This document shows, piece after piece, positions 35,157 to 43,344 of a stretch of 64,000 nucleotides of DNA. A model generated the notes under the pieces. That model was not told where the DNA came from, searched no databases, and was given only the letters and a program-made list of their open reading frames with translations. The translations under genes were made by a program, and so were the position numbers. Source of the DNA: Bacteroidota bacterium (GTDB lineage: Bacteria > Bacteroidota > Bacteroidia > Chitinophagales > LD1); NCBI GenBank assembly GCA_947479455.1, contig CANJZE010000014.1, forward strand, positions 45,235-109,234. Direction: 5' to 3'. Position 1 is the stretch's first letter. Every line of letters starts with the position of its first letter.

Positions 35157-36424
35157 TGAAATTTGAAAACTCTCTCGCATTTGCACGCTTACTTGATAGG
35201 CAAGATCCGCTAAAAGATTACCGCAAACTGTTTCACATTCCTAAGGTTAATGGAAAGGAAGCGATTTACCTCTGCGGAAACTCTTTAGGGCTTCAACCAA
35301 AATCGGTTGAACAACATTTAAAAGTAGAATTAGAAGATTGGAGAAATCTTGGTGTAGAAGGACATCTTCATGGAAAAAATCCTTGGTTGTATTACCATCA
35401 TTTCTTTTCTAAATCAATTTCAAAATTAGTAGGAGCGAAGGAAAGTGAAGTGGTCGTGATGAATCAACTAACGGTAAACTTGAACCTGATGTTGATTTCA
35501 TTTTATAGGCCGAAAGGAAAGCGAAATAAAATTTTGATTCAGGCAAATGAATTTCCGAGCGACTATTATGCTTTTGAACAGCAAGTGAAATTGCATGGAC
35601 TAAATCCGAAAGAATGTATTATAGAAGTAATGCCTCGCGATGGAGAAGTAGCTTTGCGAACAGAAGATATTGTTGCAAAAATTGAAGATCACAAAGATGA
35701 ACTAGCACTTGTAATGTTTAGTGCGGTGAATTACTACACTGGACAATTTTTTGAAATCAAAAAAATTGGAACTGCCTGTTGCAATCACAAAATAATTTTT
35801 GGCGTGGACTTGGCCCATGCTATTGGCAACGTAGAATTGAAACTACACGAATGGAATATTGACTTTGCCACTTGGTGCTCTTATAAATATTTAAACAGCG
35901 GACCTGGTGGAGTAAGTGGCGTTTTTGTGAATGAGTATCACGCCAAAAACTTTTCTCTTCCGCGTTTAGCAGGTTGGTGGGGCAATGAAGAGAAAACAAG
36001 ATTTGAAATGCGCAAACATTTTATTCCGCAACAAGGAGCAGCAGGTTGGCAAATTTCCAATGCCCCAGTTTTATCTATGGCAGCGCATAAAGCATCGCTT
36101 GAAATTTTTGATAAAGCAGGAATGAAAACGCTGAGAAAGAAAAGCGAATTGCTGACCGGATATTTGGAGTGGCTTCTAAAATCAGAAATCAGAAATCAGA
36201 AATCGAAAATCAATTTCAAGATAATTACTCCTGAAAATTCTAAACACCGCGGAGCGCAACTCTCGATTCAAACAAAAAAGAACGGCAAAAAATTATTCGA
36301 AAAAATTACCAAAGCCGGAGTAATTGCCGACTGGCGCGAACCCGATGTGATTCGTGTTGCTCCTGTGCCGCTTTACAATAAGTTTGAAGAAGTTTGGAAG
36401 TTTGCGAATCTGCTTAAGGATTAA
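35156..36424 (+). CDS. kynU: Kynureninase
   Basis: 422-aa PLP enzyme that cleaves (3-hydroxy)kynurenine to (3-hydroxy)anthranilate and alanine. Visible features: YLCGNSLGLQPKSVEQHL near the start, GVDLAHAIGNVEL with the PLP-binding Asp, the Schiff-base Lys in WCSYKYLNSGPGGV, and VIADWREPDVIRVAPVPLYN near the end. ATG at 35156 overlaps the ACMSD stop (TGATG); the GTG at 35153 is unnecessary. A 7-nt tandem repeat, (ATCAGAA)3 plus two decayed copies, lies in frame at 36181-36215 and encodes the segment SEIRNQKSKIN. Confidence 0.95.
   Translation: MKFENSLAFARLLDRQDPLKDYRKLFHIPKVNGKEAIYLCGNSLGLQPKSVEQHLKVELEDWRNLGVEGHLHGKNPWLYYHHFFSKSISKLVGAKESEVVVMNQLTVNLNLMLISFYRPKGKRNKILIQANEFPSDYYAFEQQVKLHGLNPKECIIEVMPRDGEVALRTEDIVAKIEDHKDELALVMFSAVNYYTGQFFEIKKIGTACCNHKIIFGVDLAHAIGNVELKLHEWNIDFATWCSYKYLNSGPGGVSGVFVNEYHAKNFSLPRLAGWWGNEEKTRFEMRKHFIPQQGAAGWQISNAPVLSMAAHKASLEIFDKAGMKTLRKKSELLTGYLEWLLKSEIRNQKSKINFKIITPENSKHRGAQLSIQTKKNGKKLFEKITKAGVIADWREPDVIRVAPVPLYNKFEEVWKFANLLKD
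36181..36215 (+). repeat. Heptanucleotide tandem repeat inside kynU
   Basis: Three perfect copies of ATCAGAA (36181-36201), then ATCGAAA and ATCAATT, all in register at period 7. The array is in the coding sequence just before the conserved KIITPENSKHRGAQLS block. Since 7 is not a multiple of 3, gain or loss of one unit would shift the frame. Confidence 0.9.
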
Positions 36425-37740
36425 ATCTTCTCTCTGCTCAAAAAAACTTTTACTCCATAAGCAATACATCCTGTTGCAATTACACCCAAAGCTCCTGCTA
36501 TATAAATTGGTTCTGCACTAAAGAAAATAAATAGCCAGACTGAAATTCCAATTACCACAGGCAGCGGGTACAACTTCATCCGAAAAGGAAATTTTTCAGC
36601 TTTATTTTTTTGATGGTAAAGTAACAGACCAACACTTTGACCAATAAACTGAATGATAATTCGCATAACGATAATGGCTGTGATTACTTCTTTCATTTTA
36701 AACAGCAAACTGAAAACAAAAGCAAGCGAAGCCAGTATCAACAACGAAGCGTGCGGAAAGTTTTTGGTGGGATGAAGTTTTGCAAACACAGAAAAGAAAT
36801 TTCCATCTACCGCTGCAGCGTAAGGAACACGCGAATAACCGAGCAAAACAGCGAAGAGAGAAGTAATAGCAATAAACAAAACCAAAGCGGTAGCCACTTG
36901 CGCGGCAACGCTTCCGTAAATTCTTTCAAAATACAAGCTCACTATAACCGGAGAATCTTTTGCTTCCTGCCACGGAATAATTCCGAGAATGGAAATTTGC
37001 ATCAGCAAATACAACACCGCAATGATGGCAATGGAAATAAAAATACTGCGAGGAATATTTTTTTCAGGTGAGGTGATTTCACCACCGAGGTGACACACAT
37101 TGTAGTAACCCAGAAAAGAATAAACGGTTTTAATACTCGCCTGCCCTAAGCCAAAAAAGAAAATAGAGGAAAGATTAAAATCATGTTCACCAAAACTAAA
37201 CGCCAGCGATGAATCAAATTTAGGAACAGCACTTGCAATCAGCCATAGAATAGTTCCGCCAACAATGATTCCCATTGCCACTGAAATTTTTCCGATGTCG
37301 CCAATCTTACGGTACAACAAAAAAGTAATGAGCACGACTAAACTTCCCGAAACAATTTTTTGTTCAATGGTTGAAAGCGGAATTAAATAAGTGAGATATA
37401 GCGAAAAACCAATCGCTCCCGATGCCACCACCAATGGCGCCTGAATCATGGTTTGCCACACGTAAAGAAACGACATGAGCCTTCCGTATTTTTTGCCGTA
37501 AAGTTTTTGTAAAAACTGATAGCTGCCACCGGCCTCGCTCCATTTTGCACCAAGTTCTGACCACACACATCCATCGGCAAAAGATAGCACAGCACCCAAC
37601 ATCCAAGCGAAGATGCACGAGGGACCGTTCATAGCACCGATGATGAAAGGAATAGTAATGAAAGGACCGATGCCGACCATGTCGATGGTATTGATGGCAA
37701 CTGCCTGAGGTAGACTTAAAGCGCGCGTGAGCTTGTTCAT
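36421..37740 (-). CDS. APC-superfamily amino acid permease
   Basis: 439 aa with about 12 hydrophobic segments. The start is typical: ALSLPQAVAINTIDMVGIGP then a GxG-containing first helix, and WSELGAKWSEAGGSYQFLQKLYG between TM2 and TM3 is characteristic of the APC/YfnA-LAT branch. It would transport amino acids across the inner membrane. The gene is convergent with kynU, with stops overlapping by 4 bp; an aromatic amino acid is therefore a possible substrate, by location only. Confidence 0.87.
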   Translation of the reverse strand: MNKLTRALSLPQAVAINTIDMVGIGPFITIPFIIGAMNGPSCIFAWMLGAVLSFADGCVWSELGAKWSEAGGSYQFLQKLYGKKYGRLMSFLYVWQTMIQAPLVVASGAIGFSLYLTYLIPLSTIEQKIVSGSLVVLITFLLYRKIGDIGKISVAMGIIVGGTILWLIASAVPKFDSSLAFSFGEHDFNLSSIFFFGLGQASIKTVYSFLGYYNVCHLGGEITSPEKNIPRSIFISIAIIAVLYLLMQISILGIIPWQEAKDSPVIVSLYFERIYGSVAAQVATALVLFIAITSLFAVLLGYSRVPYAAAVDGNFFSVFAKLHPTKNFPHASLLILASLAFVFSLLFKMKEVITAIIVMRIIIQFIGQSVGLLLYHQKNKAEKFPFRMKLYPLPVVIGISVWLFIFFSAEPIYIAGALGVIATGCIAYGVKVFLSREKI

Positions 37741-37751
37741 GACGAAAATAA

Positions 37752-37836
37752 TTTACCACTAAGGTCATTAAAAAAACGAAGATATAAGAACAGGAAATTT
37801 GTATTTCTCAATAAACTAAATGTCCTTAGTGGTAAA
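37752..37836. repeat. 18-bp inverted repeat between divergent genes
   Basis: TTTACCACTAAGGTCATT (37752-37769) and AATGTCCTTAGTGGTAAA (37819-37836) are inverse with one mismatch; the spacer is 49 bp. It lies in the gap between the divergent permease and PIG-L genes, close to both starts. Confidence 0.85.
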
Positions 37837-37859
37837 ACTATTCCTATTAAGTTCGCGCC

Positions 37860-38753
37860 ATGAAAAACTTTTTTCTACTTCTATTCATAGCTGTTTGCTT
37901 TCAAACGCAAGCGCAAAAAACGGGACCTAAAATTTTAGTAGTTACGGCACATCCTGATGATGAAACGGCAATGGCCGCTACCATTTACAAAGTAACGCAT
38001 GAGTTAAATGGCGTGGTTGACCAATGTGTTATTACCAATGGGGAAGGAGGTTACAAATATTCGACATTGGCTGAAGCGTATTACAATCTTGAACTGACCG
38101 ATGAAAAAGTAGGCAGAGAAAATTTGCCACGCATTCGCAAACAGGAACTCATCAATGCTGGAAAAATAATAGGTACGAACAATATTTTTTTTCTCGACCA
38201 AAAAGATACGCATTACGGTTTAGATGAACACGAACCACTCGACACAACTTGGAATGTAAATTGGGTGACCACACGTTTGAAAGAAATTATGACGAACACT
38301 AAATACGATTTCGTTTTTTGTCTTCTACCCGTTCCAGAAACACATGCGCACCACAAAGCGGCTACAATGCTCGCGCTTCGAACAGTTCAGTCTCTTCCGC
38401 AAAATCAACGACCGATTGTACTCGGATCTACAGGCTCTAATTTGAAAGACACCACGAGTATTTCATTCGAGCAATTGAAAAATTATTCAGAAACAAAAGT
38501 GGAAACAAAATCTGCATCCTACTTTTTTGATAAGACCATACCGTTTGGGTACAGAAACAAATTGAGCTATAAAATTATTGTGAACTGGGAAATTGCCGAA
38601 CACAAATCGCAAGGCACTATGCAATTAGCTATGAACGGTGGTGACCTTGAAAATTATTGGTACTTCGCCATCAACCCTGCCGAAGGAAAAGAAAAATGCA
38701 AAGCGTTTTTTGAATCGCTAAAGAAGATTCCTTACATGCAGAAGGAATATTAA
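37860..38753 (+). CDS. PIG-L family N-deacetylase, exported
   Basis: 297 aa with a short signal peptide (FFLLLFIAVCFQTQAQ). The Zn-binding motif VVTAHPDDETAM near residue 37 and the later HAHHKAA supply the metal ligands of PIG-L/LmbE deacetylases, which remove acetyl groups from GlcNAc-containing lipids, mycothiol or bacillithiol precursors. An exported version suggests an envelope glycan or antibiotic-like substrate (inference). Its stop overlaps the convergent glycosyltransferase stop by 4 bp. A TAAGTTCG box (37848-37855) immediately upstream resembles a promoter -7 element. Confidence 0.85.
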   Translation: MKNFFLLLFIAVCFQTQAQKTGPKILVVTAHPDDETAMAATIYKVTHELNGVVDQCVITNGEGGYKYSTLAEAYYNLELTDEKVGRENLPRIRKQELINAGKIIGTNNIFFLDQKDTHYGLDEHEPLDTTWNVNWVTTRLKEIMTNTKYDFVFCLLPVPETHAHHKAATMLALRTVQSLPQNQRPIVLGSTGSNLKDTTSISFEQLKNYSETKVETKSASYFFDKTIPFGYRNKLSYKIIVNWEIAEHKSQGTMQLAMNGGDLENYWYFAINPAEGKEKCKAFFESLKKIPYMQKEY

Positions 38754-39514
38754 GCGTATTTCAGTTCTATGGCGTAATAATATTTCAAAAAAACTTCCAC
38801 GCTTTGGTAATAGCAAATAGTGAACCCAAGTTCTCCTTCTGTAAAACCTAGTTTGAAAAAATAATTACGAATGAATTTAAACGGAGCACTAGAAATCATT
38901 TTTGCTAATAAGAAAAAGACATTTTTCTCTTTCAATGTTTTAGCGGCAAGCCCTGCAAACCTTTCTGACTGTCGAACCAAATCTTCCTTCGTTTGGTAGG
39001 TATAATGCAACAAATCTCCGTGTAGCTTTTCAATTACTCTATCATTCTTTGAATGGAGAAAACTCCATGCTTCATGAACAAGTCCGCCTTTCCATTCAGC
39101 TAAATTTTTATTCCACAATCTTACTTTCGTATCGGGATACCACCCACAGGTTTTTATTGCACGCGGGCCGAAAAAATTTAATCGGTTCATTTCATAAGCA
39201 TCTGCGGGAAAATCTTTTTGCTTTTGTATTTGAATGCTGTGCAACAATTCTTCACTAACCACTTCATCTGCATCTATCGAAAAAATGTATTGATGGCTGC
39301 TGTGGCTGATGACTAAATTTTTTTGTGCGGTAAACCCCTGAAACTTTTCCTGAATAATTTTTGCTCCTTTCTCTTTCGCAATGGCAACGGTTTTGTCAGT
39401 TGAAAAGGAATCGAGCACAATAATTTCATCGGCAATAGCACGAACCGAATCAATGCACCGAGCAATGGTTACTTCTTCGTTATAAGTAATGATAACAATA
39501 GATAGCTGACTCAT
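38750..39514 (-). CDS. Family 2 glycosyltransferase (LPS core type)
   Basis: 254 aa GT-A enzyme. It has LSIVIITYNEEVTIARCIDS at the start, the nucleotide-sugar region EIIVLDSFSTDKTVAIAKEK, and the metal-binding DxD as SIDADEVVS. The pattern GFTAQKNLVI and GGLVHEAWSF is typical of WaaE/KdtX-like transferases that add glucose to LPS core. Its ATG overlaps the stop of the upstream O-antigen ligase-like gene (ATGA), so they form an operon. Confidence 0.9.
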   Translation of the reverse strand: MSQLSIVIITYNEEVTIARCIDSVRAIADEIIVLDSFSTDKTVAIAKEKGAKIIQEKFQGFTAQKNLVISHSSHQYIFSIDADEVVSEELLHSIQIQKQKDFPADAYEMNRLNFFGPRAIKTCGWYPDTKVRLWNKNLAEWKGGLVHEAWSFLHSKNDRVIEKLHGDLLHYTYQTKEDLVRQSERFAGLAAKTLKEKNVFFLLAKMISSAPFKFIRNYFFKLGFTEGELGFTICYYQSVEVFLKYYYAIELKYA

Positions 39515-40755
39515 TCCTTTTGTGATTGGTTAATGAATAGCAAAAGAAATGTGAGGAAAAATCCAGTGCCCATTTGTTCTTCGAGAGTTGCTTCGGTTAA
39601 GAACGAAGAAAAAATGATGAGGTATAAAATTACTGCTAACGAGTTTTTGAAAATTCCGCTTTTGAAAAACGGAAAGAAAAATGCGAAGAGAAAAGCTACC
39701 AACCCAATTACACCGAATGAAGCTAAAACCCAAACCAACTGACTATGCGGTAGTTTGAAATCGTTTATTTCGAGTGTCGGATATTGCTCTTTATAAAAAT
39801 TCTCCATTTCATTTCTTATGTCACCCGCGCCAACACCAAACCAAAAATTTTTCTTCGCTATTTCTAAGCCAACTTTTATAGAAGTGAGCCGCATGCCGTC
39901 AGAAAGATTATTGACACGACCGTTTTTAAATTCCCAACTATCGTAACGCATGTATTCGAGTTTATGTTTTAAACTAGGAACGGTTCGTTGTGCTGTGTAA
40001 GGAATTAAAAAGAGGAGAATCAAAAGCAAAACACCCTTTACAAAATTTCTTTTCCGAAAAATATAACGACATAGCAGAAAAAACAAACCAAGATAAAGTG
40101 CCAGTAAACTGCTGCGGACGGAGAGAATATGAAGGGCGACAAAAGTAAACACCAGTAGAAAAATCTGAATCCACTTTTCGTTTTTACTGAATAATTGTTT
40201 TCCATTTTCGTATAAGTATGCCGTACAGAAAAAAGAAAACGCCAGCATAAGCGTGAACCGAATACGACTATATGGCATGGGAATTCCACCACCTAGGCTA
40301 AATGACTGGGTGATGATTTCGTAATTGAGGAAATACCGGGTAAGCACAGCTATTGCGGCAAGGAACAGAATGACGATGAAGCCATAAAGAATAAGTAGAA
40401 AACAATTCTCCTTTAATTTCTTGAGTGCAGCAAAGGCAATAGGCATAACGAGGTAAGGAAGTTTTATGCGTACCCAGTTTGTCCAGCCAGCTTTATCTTC
40501 GCTGTAAAAACCCGAAACGAAAACGAGCCAAAAGAACAGTGAAATGGCGAGCAAGTCTTTTCTGTGAAAATAATTTTTGAGGGTGCTCCACGGATTTGAA
40601 AAAAGCAATGCGGCAATGAGCATACTTATCATACCTATGCTGACGAGTGCGCGTGAGCAAACAAAGCCTATGAAAAGAGGGAGGCTGCAAATGACTATGA
40701 GCCATTGTAGATTTTCCTCAGTAAAAAATTTTCTCCTCAAAAATTCTTTGCTCAC
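39511..40755 (-). CDS. O-antigen ligase/polymerase-like membrane protein
   Basis: 414 aa with about 10-12 transmembrane segments and one long periplasmic loop that carries GVGAGDIRNEMENFYKEQYP and LPHSQLVWVLASFGVIGLVA, the hallmark of the Wzy_C/WaaL superfamily. WaaL joins O-antigen to lipid A core; Wzy polymerises it, and the two cannot be separated by this reading. The start is GTG at 40755. It is coupled (ATGA) to a family 2 glycosyltransferase, which supports a role in LPS or surface polysaccharide. Confidence 0.85.
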   Translation of the reverse strand: MSKEFLRRKFFTEENLQWLIVICSLPLFIGFVCSRALVSIGMISMLIAALLFSNPWSTLKNYFHRKDLLAISLFFWLVFVSGFYSEDKAGWTNWVRIKLPYLVMPIAFAALKKLKENCFLLILYGFIVILFLAAIAVLTRYFLNYEIITQSFSLGGGIPMPYSRIRFTLMLAFSFFCTAYLYENGKQLFSKNEKWIQIFLLVFTFVALHILSVRSSLLALYLGLFFLLCRYIFRKRNFVKGVLLLILLFLIPYTAQRTVPSLKHKLEYMRYDSWEFKNGRVNNLSDGMRLTSIKVGLEIAKKNFWFGVGAGDIRNEMENFYKEQYPTLEINDFKLPHSQLVWVLASFGVIGLVAFLFAFFFPFFKSGIFKNSLAVILYLIIFSSFLTEATLEEQMGTGFFLTFLLLFINQSQKE

Positions 40756-40805
40756 AATAGGGCTTTGAAAAAGGATTTTAATTTTAAATCGTAAACATAA
40801 AACTC

Positions 40806-41678
40806 TTGCCTAACAAAAATTCCATTACTGATTTTAAAACTTTAGCCCGAACCATTTCATTAGTAGAAAACGAGGCGGACGGTTTTGAGTCAATCTTAGA
40901 GCAACTTCAACCGAACAATATTCCGGTGATTGGCTTCACAGGTCCACCGGGCGCGGGCAAAAGCACGCTCTTAAACGCAGTGATAGGAATTTTATTGGGT
41001 GAAGGAAAAAAAATTGGATTGGTGTTGATTGACCCTTCTTCACCATTTAATCTCGGAGCTTTATTGGGTGACCGCTTGCGCATGAGTGCTCATTTTACCA
41101 ACGAAAATTTGTTTATCCGCTCCTTGGCAACGCGCGGTTCGCTTGGCGGACTGAGCGATAAAATAATTGAAGTGATTGAAGTGATGCGCGCGTTTGCGTT
41201 CGATTATATTTTTATTGAAACGGTAGGTGTGGGTCAAAGCGAAGTGGAAATTGCGGGGTTGGCAGATACCACGGTGGTGGTTTTGGTGCCTGAAGCAGGC
41301 GACAGTGTGCAGGCGATGAAGGCCGGACTGATGGAAATAGCCGATGTGTTTGTGATTAATAAAGCTGACCGTGCCGATGCCGAAGCATTAGCCAATTCGC
41401 TTTTGCATCAATTGCAGATTAACGGCAGAGAAAATATTCCGGTGCTGAAAACAGTAGCTGTAGAATCGAAAGGCGTGAAAGAGTTACTTGAAAAAATTTC
41501 TTCGACAGAAAAAACGGAAGAGAACGCAAAGCGAAGAAAAATACTGCTTGCTGAAAAAGCTCTGCGTGTAATTTCTAAAAACCGAATGAAGAATTTTGAT
41601 GTAGAGAAAATGAAAGCTGAATTAAATGAACAGAAAGACAACTTCAATCTCTATTGCTTCGTGAAAAAATTTCTTTAA
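40806..41678 (+). CDS. meaB: Methylmalonyl-CoA mutase-associated GTPase MeaB
   Basis: 290 aa G3E P-loop GTPase. It protects and reloads B12-dependent acyl-CoA mutases. Walker A is GFTGPPGAGKSTLLNAV near residue 40, the G3-like motif is FIETVGVGQSEVEIAG, and the base-specificity motif is VINKADRADAE. The start is TTG at 40806; no ATG precedes the conserved N-terminus. The mutase large subunit is 15 kb away in this window. mnmH follows at 8 bp on the same strand, probably in one transcript. Confidence 0.92.
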   Translation: MPNKNSITDFKTLARTISLVENEADGFESILEQLQPNNIPVIGFTGPPGAGKSTLLNAVIGILLGEGKKIGLVLIDPSSPFNLGALLGDRLRMSAHFTNENLFIRSLATRGSLGGLSDKIIEVIEVMRAFAFDYIFIETVGVGQSEVEIAGLADTTVVVLVPEAGDSVQAMKAGLMEIADVFVINKADRADAEALANSLLHQLQINGRENIPVLKTVAVESKGVKELLEKISSTEKTEENAKRRKILLAEKALRVISKNRMKNFDVEKMKAELNEQKDNFNLYCFVKKFL

Positions 41679-41686
41679 TCACGAAA

Positions 41687-42715
41687 ATGATTCATCAGTT
41701 ATCTATAGACGAATTCCTCAATCAATCCAAAGAACACCTCACTCTCGATGTTCGCAGCGAAGGCGAGTATCAATACGGACATATACTACACGCCACGAAT
41801 TTGTCTTTGTTTAATAATGAAGAACGAAAAATTGTGGGCACTGCTTATAAGCAACAAGGCAGAAACGAAGCCATACTCATTGGACTTGATTTGGTTGGCA
41901 AAAAAATGGCAGACTTTATTCGATTCGTTCAACCTCTCGTTAAAGAGAATAAAGTGTTTGTGCATTGCTGGAGAGGTGGTATGCGAAGCGGCAGCATGGC
42001 ATGGCTTCTGAATCTTTTTGGTTACGAAGTTTTTGTGTTGAATGGCGGATACAAAGCCTACCGCCATCATGTGCTGAATGTTATCAGCACAAAATTTTCG
42101 TACATCATTATCGGAGGCAAAACCGGAAGTGGAAAAACCTCTGTGTTGCACGAGTTGAAAAAAAATGATGAACAGGTGATTGACCTTGAAGGCTTAGCCA
42201 ACCATAAAGGTTCCGCCTTTGGTGCTTTGGGGCAAGCCCCACAACCTTCTACCGAGCATTTCGAAAATTTGCTGGCAGAAGAATTGAAGTCCTTCGACAA
42301 TAGGAAAAGAGTTTGGTTGGAAGATGAAAGCCGAAGTGTTGGAAAAGTTTTTCTCGATTTAAATTTCTGGAACAACCTTACACAAGCACCTGTGCTGGTG
42401 ATTGATTTACCCCTCCCACTTCGAGTAAAAAAATTAGTGGGTGACTATGGAATCTTTTCACCCGATGATTTAAAAAAATCTTTCGAACAAATTGTTCGAA
42501 GGTTGGGAACCGAGCAATACAAAAATGCTTTGGTGGCTTTGGAGCAAAAGGATTTTGAAACGGCTGCAAGCATTGCCCTTTATTATTACGATAGAGCTTA
42601 CGAAAAAGGAATTGCAATGAAAGAAACAAAGGAGGTGAAACGAATGGCTTTTGAAAATGATGATTACGGTGCAATTGCAAAGAGCCTGATTAATGATGCA
42701 ATTGCGAAACCCTGA
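41687..42715 (+). CDS. mnmH: tRNA 2-selenouridine synthase
   Basis: 342 aa. It converts 2-thiouridine at the tRNA wobble position to 2-selenouridine by way of a geranylated intermediate. The N-terminal rhodanese domain has LDVRSEGEYQYGHILHATNL and the active Cys in VHCWRGGMRSGSMAWLL. A P-loop domain with IIGGKTGSGKTSVLHEL follows near residue 145, with WLEDESRSVGKVFLD downstream. The start at 41687 (MIHQLSIDEFLNQ) fits the family. No selD (selenophosphate synthetase) is in this window. Confidence 0.93.
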   Translation: MIHQLSIDEFLNQSKEHLTLDVRSEGEYQYGHILHATNLSLFNNEERKIVGTAYKQQGRNEAILIGLDLVGKKMADFIRFVQPLVKENKVFVHCWRGGMRSGSMAWLLNLFGYEVFVLNGGYKAYRHHVLNVISTKFSYIIIGGKTGSGKTSVLHELKKNDEQVIDLEGLANHKGSAFGALGQAPQPSTEHFENLLAEELKSFDNRKRVWLEDESRSVGKVFLDLNFWNNLTQAPVLVIDLPLPLRVKKLVGDYGIFSPDDLKKSFEQIVRRLGTEQYKNALVALEQKDFETAASIALYYYDRAYEKGIAMKETKEVKRMAFENDDYGAIAKSLINDAIAKP

Positions 42716-42722
42716 TTCTTTT

Positions 42723-42790
42723 TGCTGATATAAAACCCGCACCATTACAATCACAATGCACGCATTGTAAGTAAAGACCCGTTATCAGCA
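42723..42790 (+). other. Nested inverted repeats in the gap before a secreted-protein gene
   Basis: Outer arms TGCTGATA (42723-42730) and TATCAGCA (42783-42790) enclose a perfect small hairpin, ACAATGC-ac-GCATTGT (42753-42768). As RNA it could fold as a long-range stem with an inner hairpin. There is no T-tail. The role is unknown; an mRNA leader structure or binding site is possible. Confidence 0.45.
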
Positions 42791-42834
42791 ACAGCGTTTT
42801 CACATGTGGCGTAAAAGAATGAAAACGCACAAAC

Positions 42835-43218
42835 ATGAAAAACATCATTACAACTATCGCTACCTTACTTACTGCCGGATTCAGCTTTGCTCACGCACCT
42901 TTTATAACTACTAACAGCACTTATCAGTCGCCAGACGACAAAGTGGCTATGGATATTCAACGAGGAAAAGGCAATGTGCAATTGCATATTCAATTGGCAG
43001 AAGCAAGCCAGTACGATCAACTAATCATTGAAAGAAGTACCGATGCGCTGAATTATTTTGCCAGTTGCAAACAACTTTCCGCTTCGCAAATCAAGGGCGA
43101 TAATGTTCAGGTAGACAAATATTCTACTTCGAAAGATGTTTACTATCGTGTAAAAACAATAAGTAAAGACGGTGTAGTTCGCGCTTACCCGGCTATATTA
43201 CTTTCTGCCATAAAATGA
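42835..43218 (+). CDS. Small exported protein with Fn3-like region
   Basis: 127 aa. The signal peptide is MKNIITTIATLLTAGFSFAHA. The remainder (LHIQLAEASQYDQLIIERST, YYRVKTISKDGVVRAYPAIL) resembles the single Fn3-like beta-sandwich often found in front of T9SS domains in larger Bacteroidota proteins, but no sorting domain follows. It is therefore probably periplasmic. No specific function can be named. A terminator follows. Confidence 0.68.
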   Translation: MKNIITTIATLLTAGFSFAHAPFITTNSTYQSPDDKVAMDIQRGKGNVQLHIQLAEASQYDQLIIERSTDALNYFASCKQLSASQIKGDNVQVDKYSTSKDVYYRVKTISKDGVVRAYPAILLSAIK

Positions 43219-43244
43219 GAAAATGTTTTTTGTATAAACCCAAA

Positions 43245-43274
43245 AGGCAGCCTTGTATGGCTGCTTGTTTTTTG
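43245..43274 (+). terminator. Rho-independent terminator
   Basis: GCAGCC (43247-43252) pairs with GGCTGC (43259-43264) over TTGTAT, extended by two outer pairs including a wobble, and is followed by TTGTTTTTTG. It ends the small exported protein's transcript. Confidence 0.8.
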
Positions 43275-43296
43275 TACTCTTTATACAAATGTGAGA

Positions 43297-43327
43297 TTTG
43301 TTAATCAATTCAATTCTTTTACTTTAG
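43297..43327 (+). promoter_or_regulatory. Promoter of the RsbW-like kinase gene
   Basis: TTTG (43297-43300), a spacer of exactly 19 bp, then TACTTTAG (43320-43327), which differs from TAnnTTTG at one position. It lies inside the ORF as drawn in the track and therefore argues for the later GTG start at 43345. Confidence 0.65.
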
Positions 43328-43344
43328 CCGCAATAACTACCACC

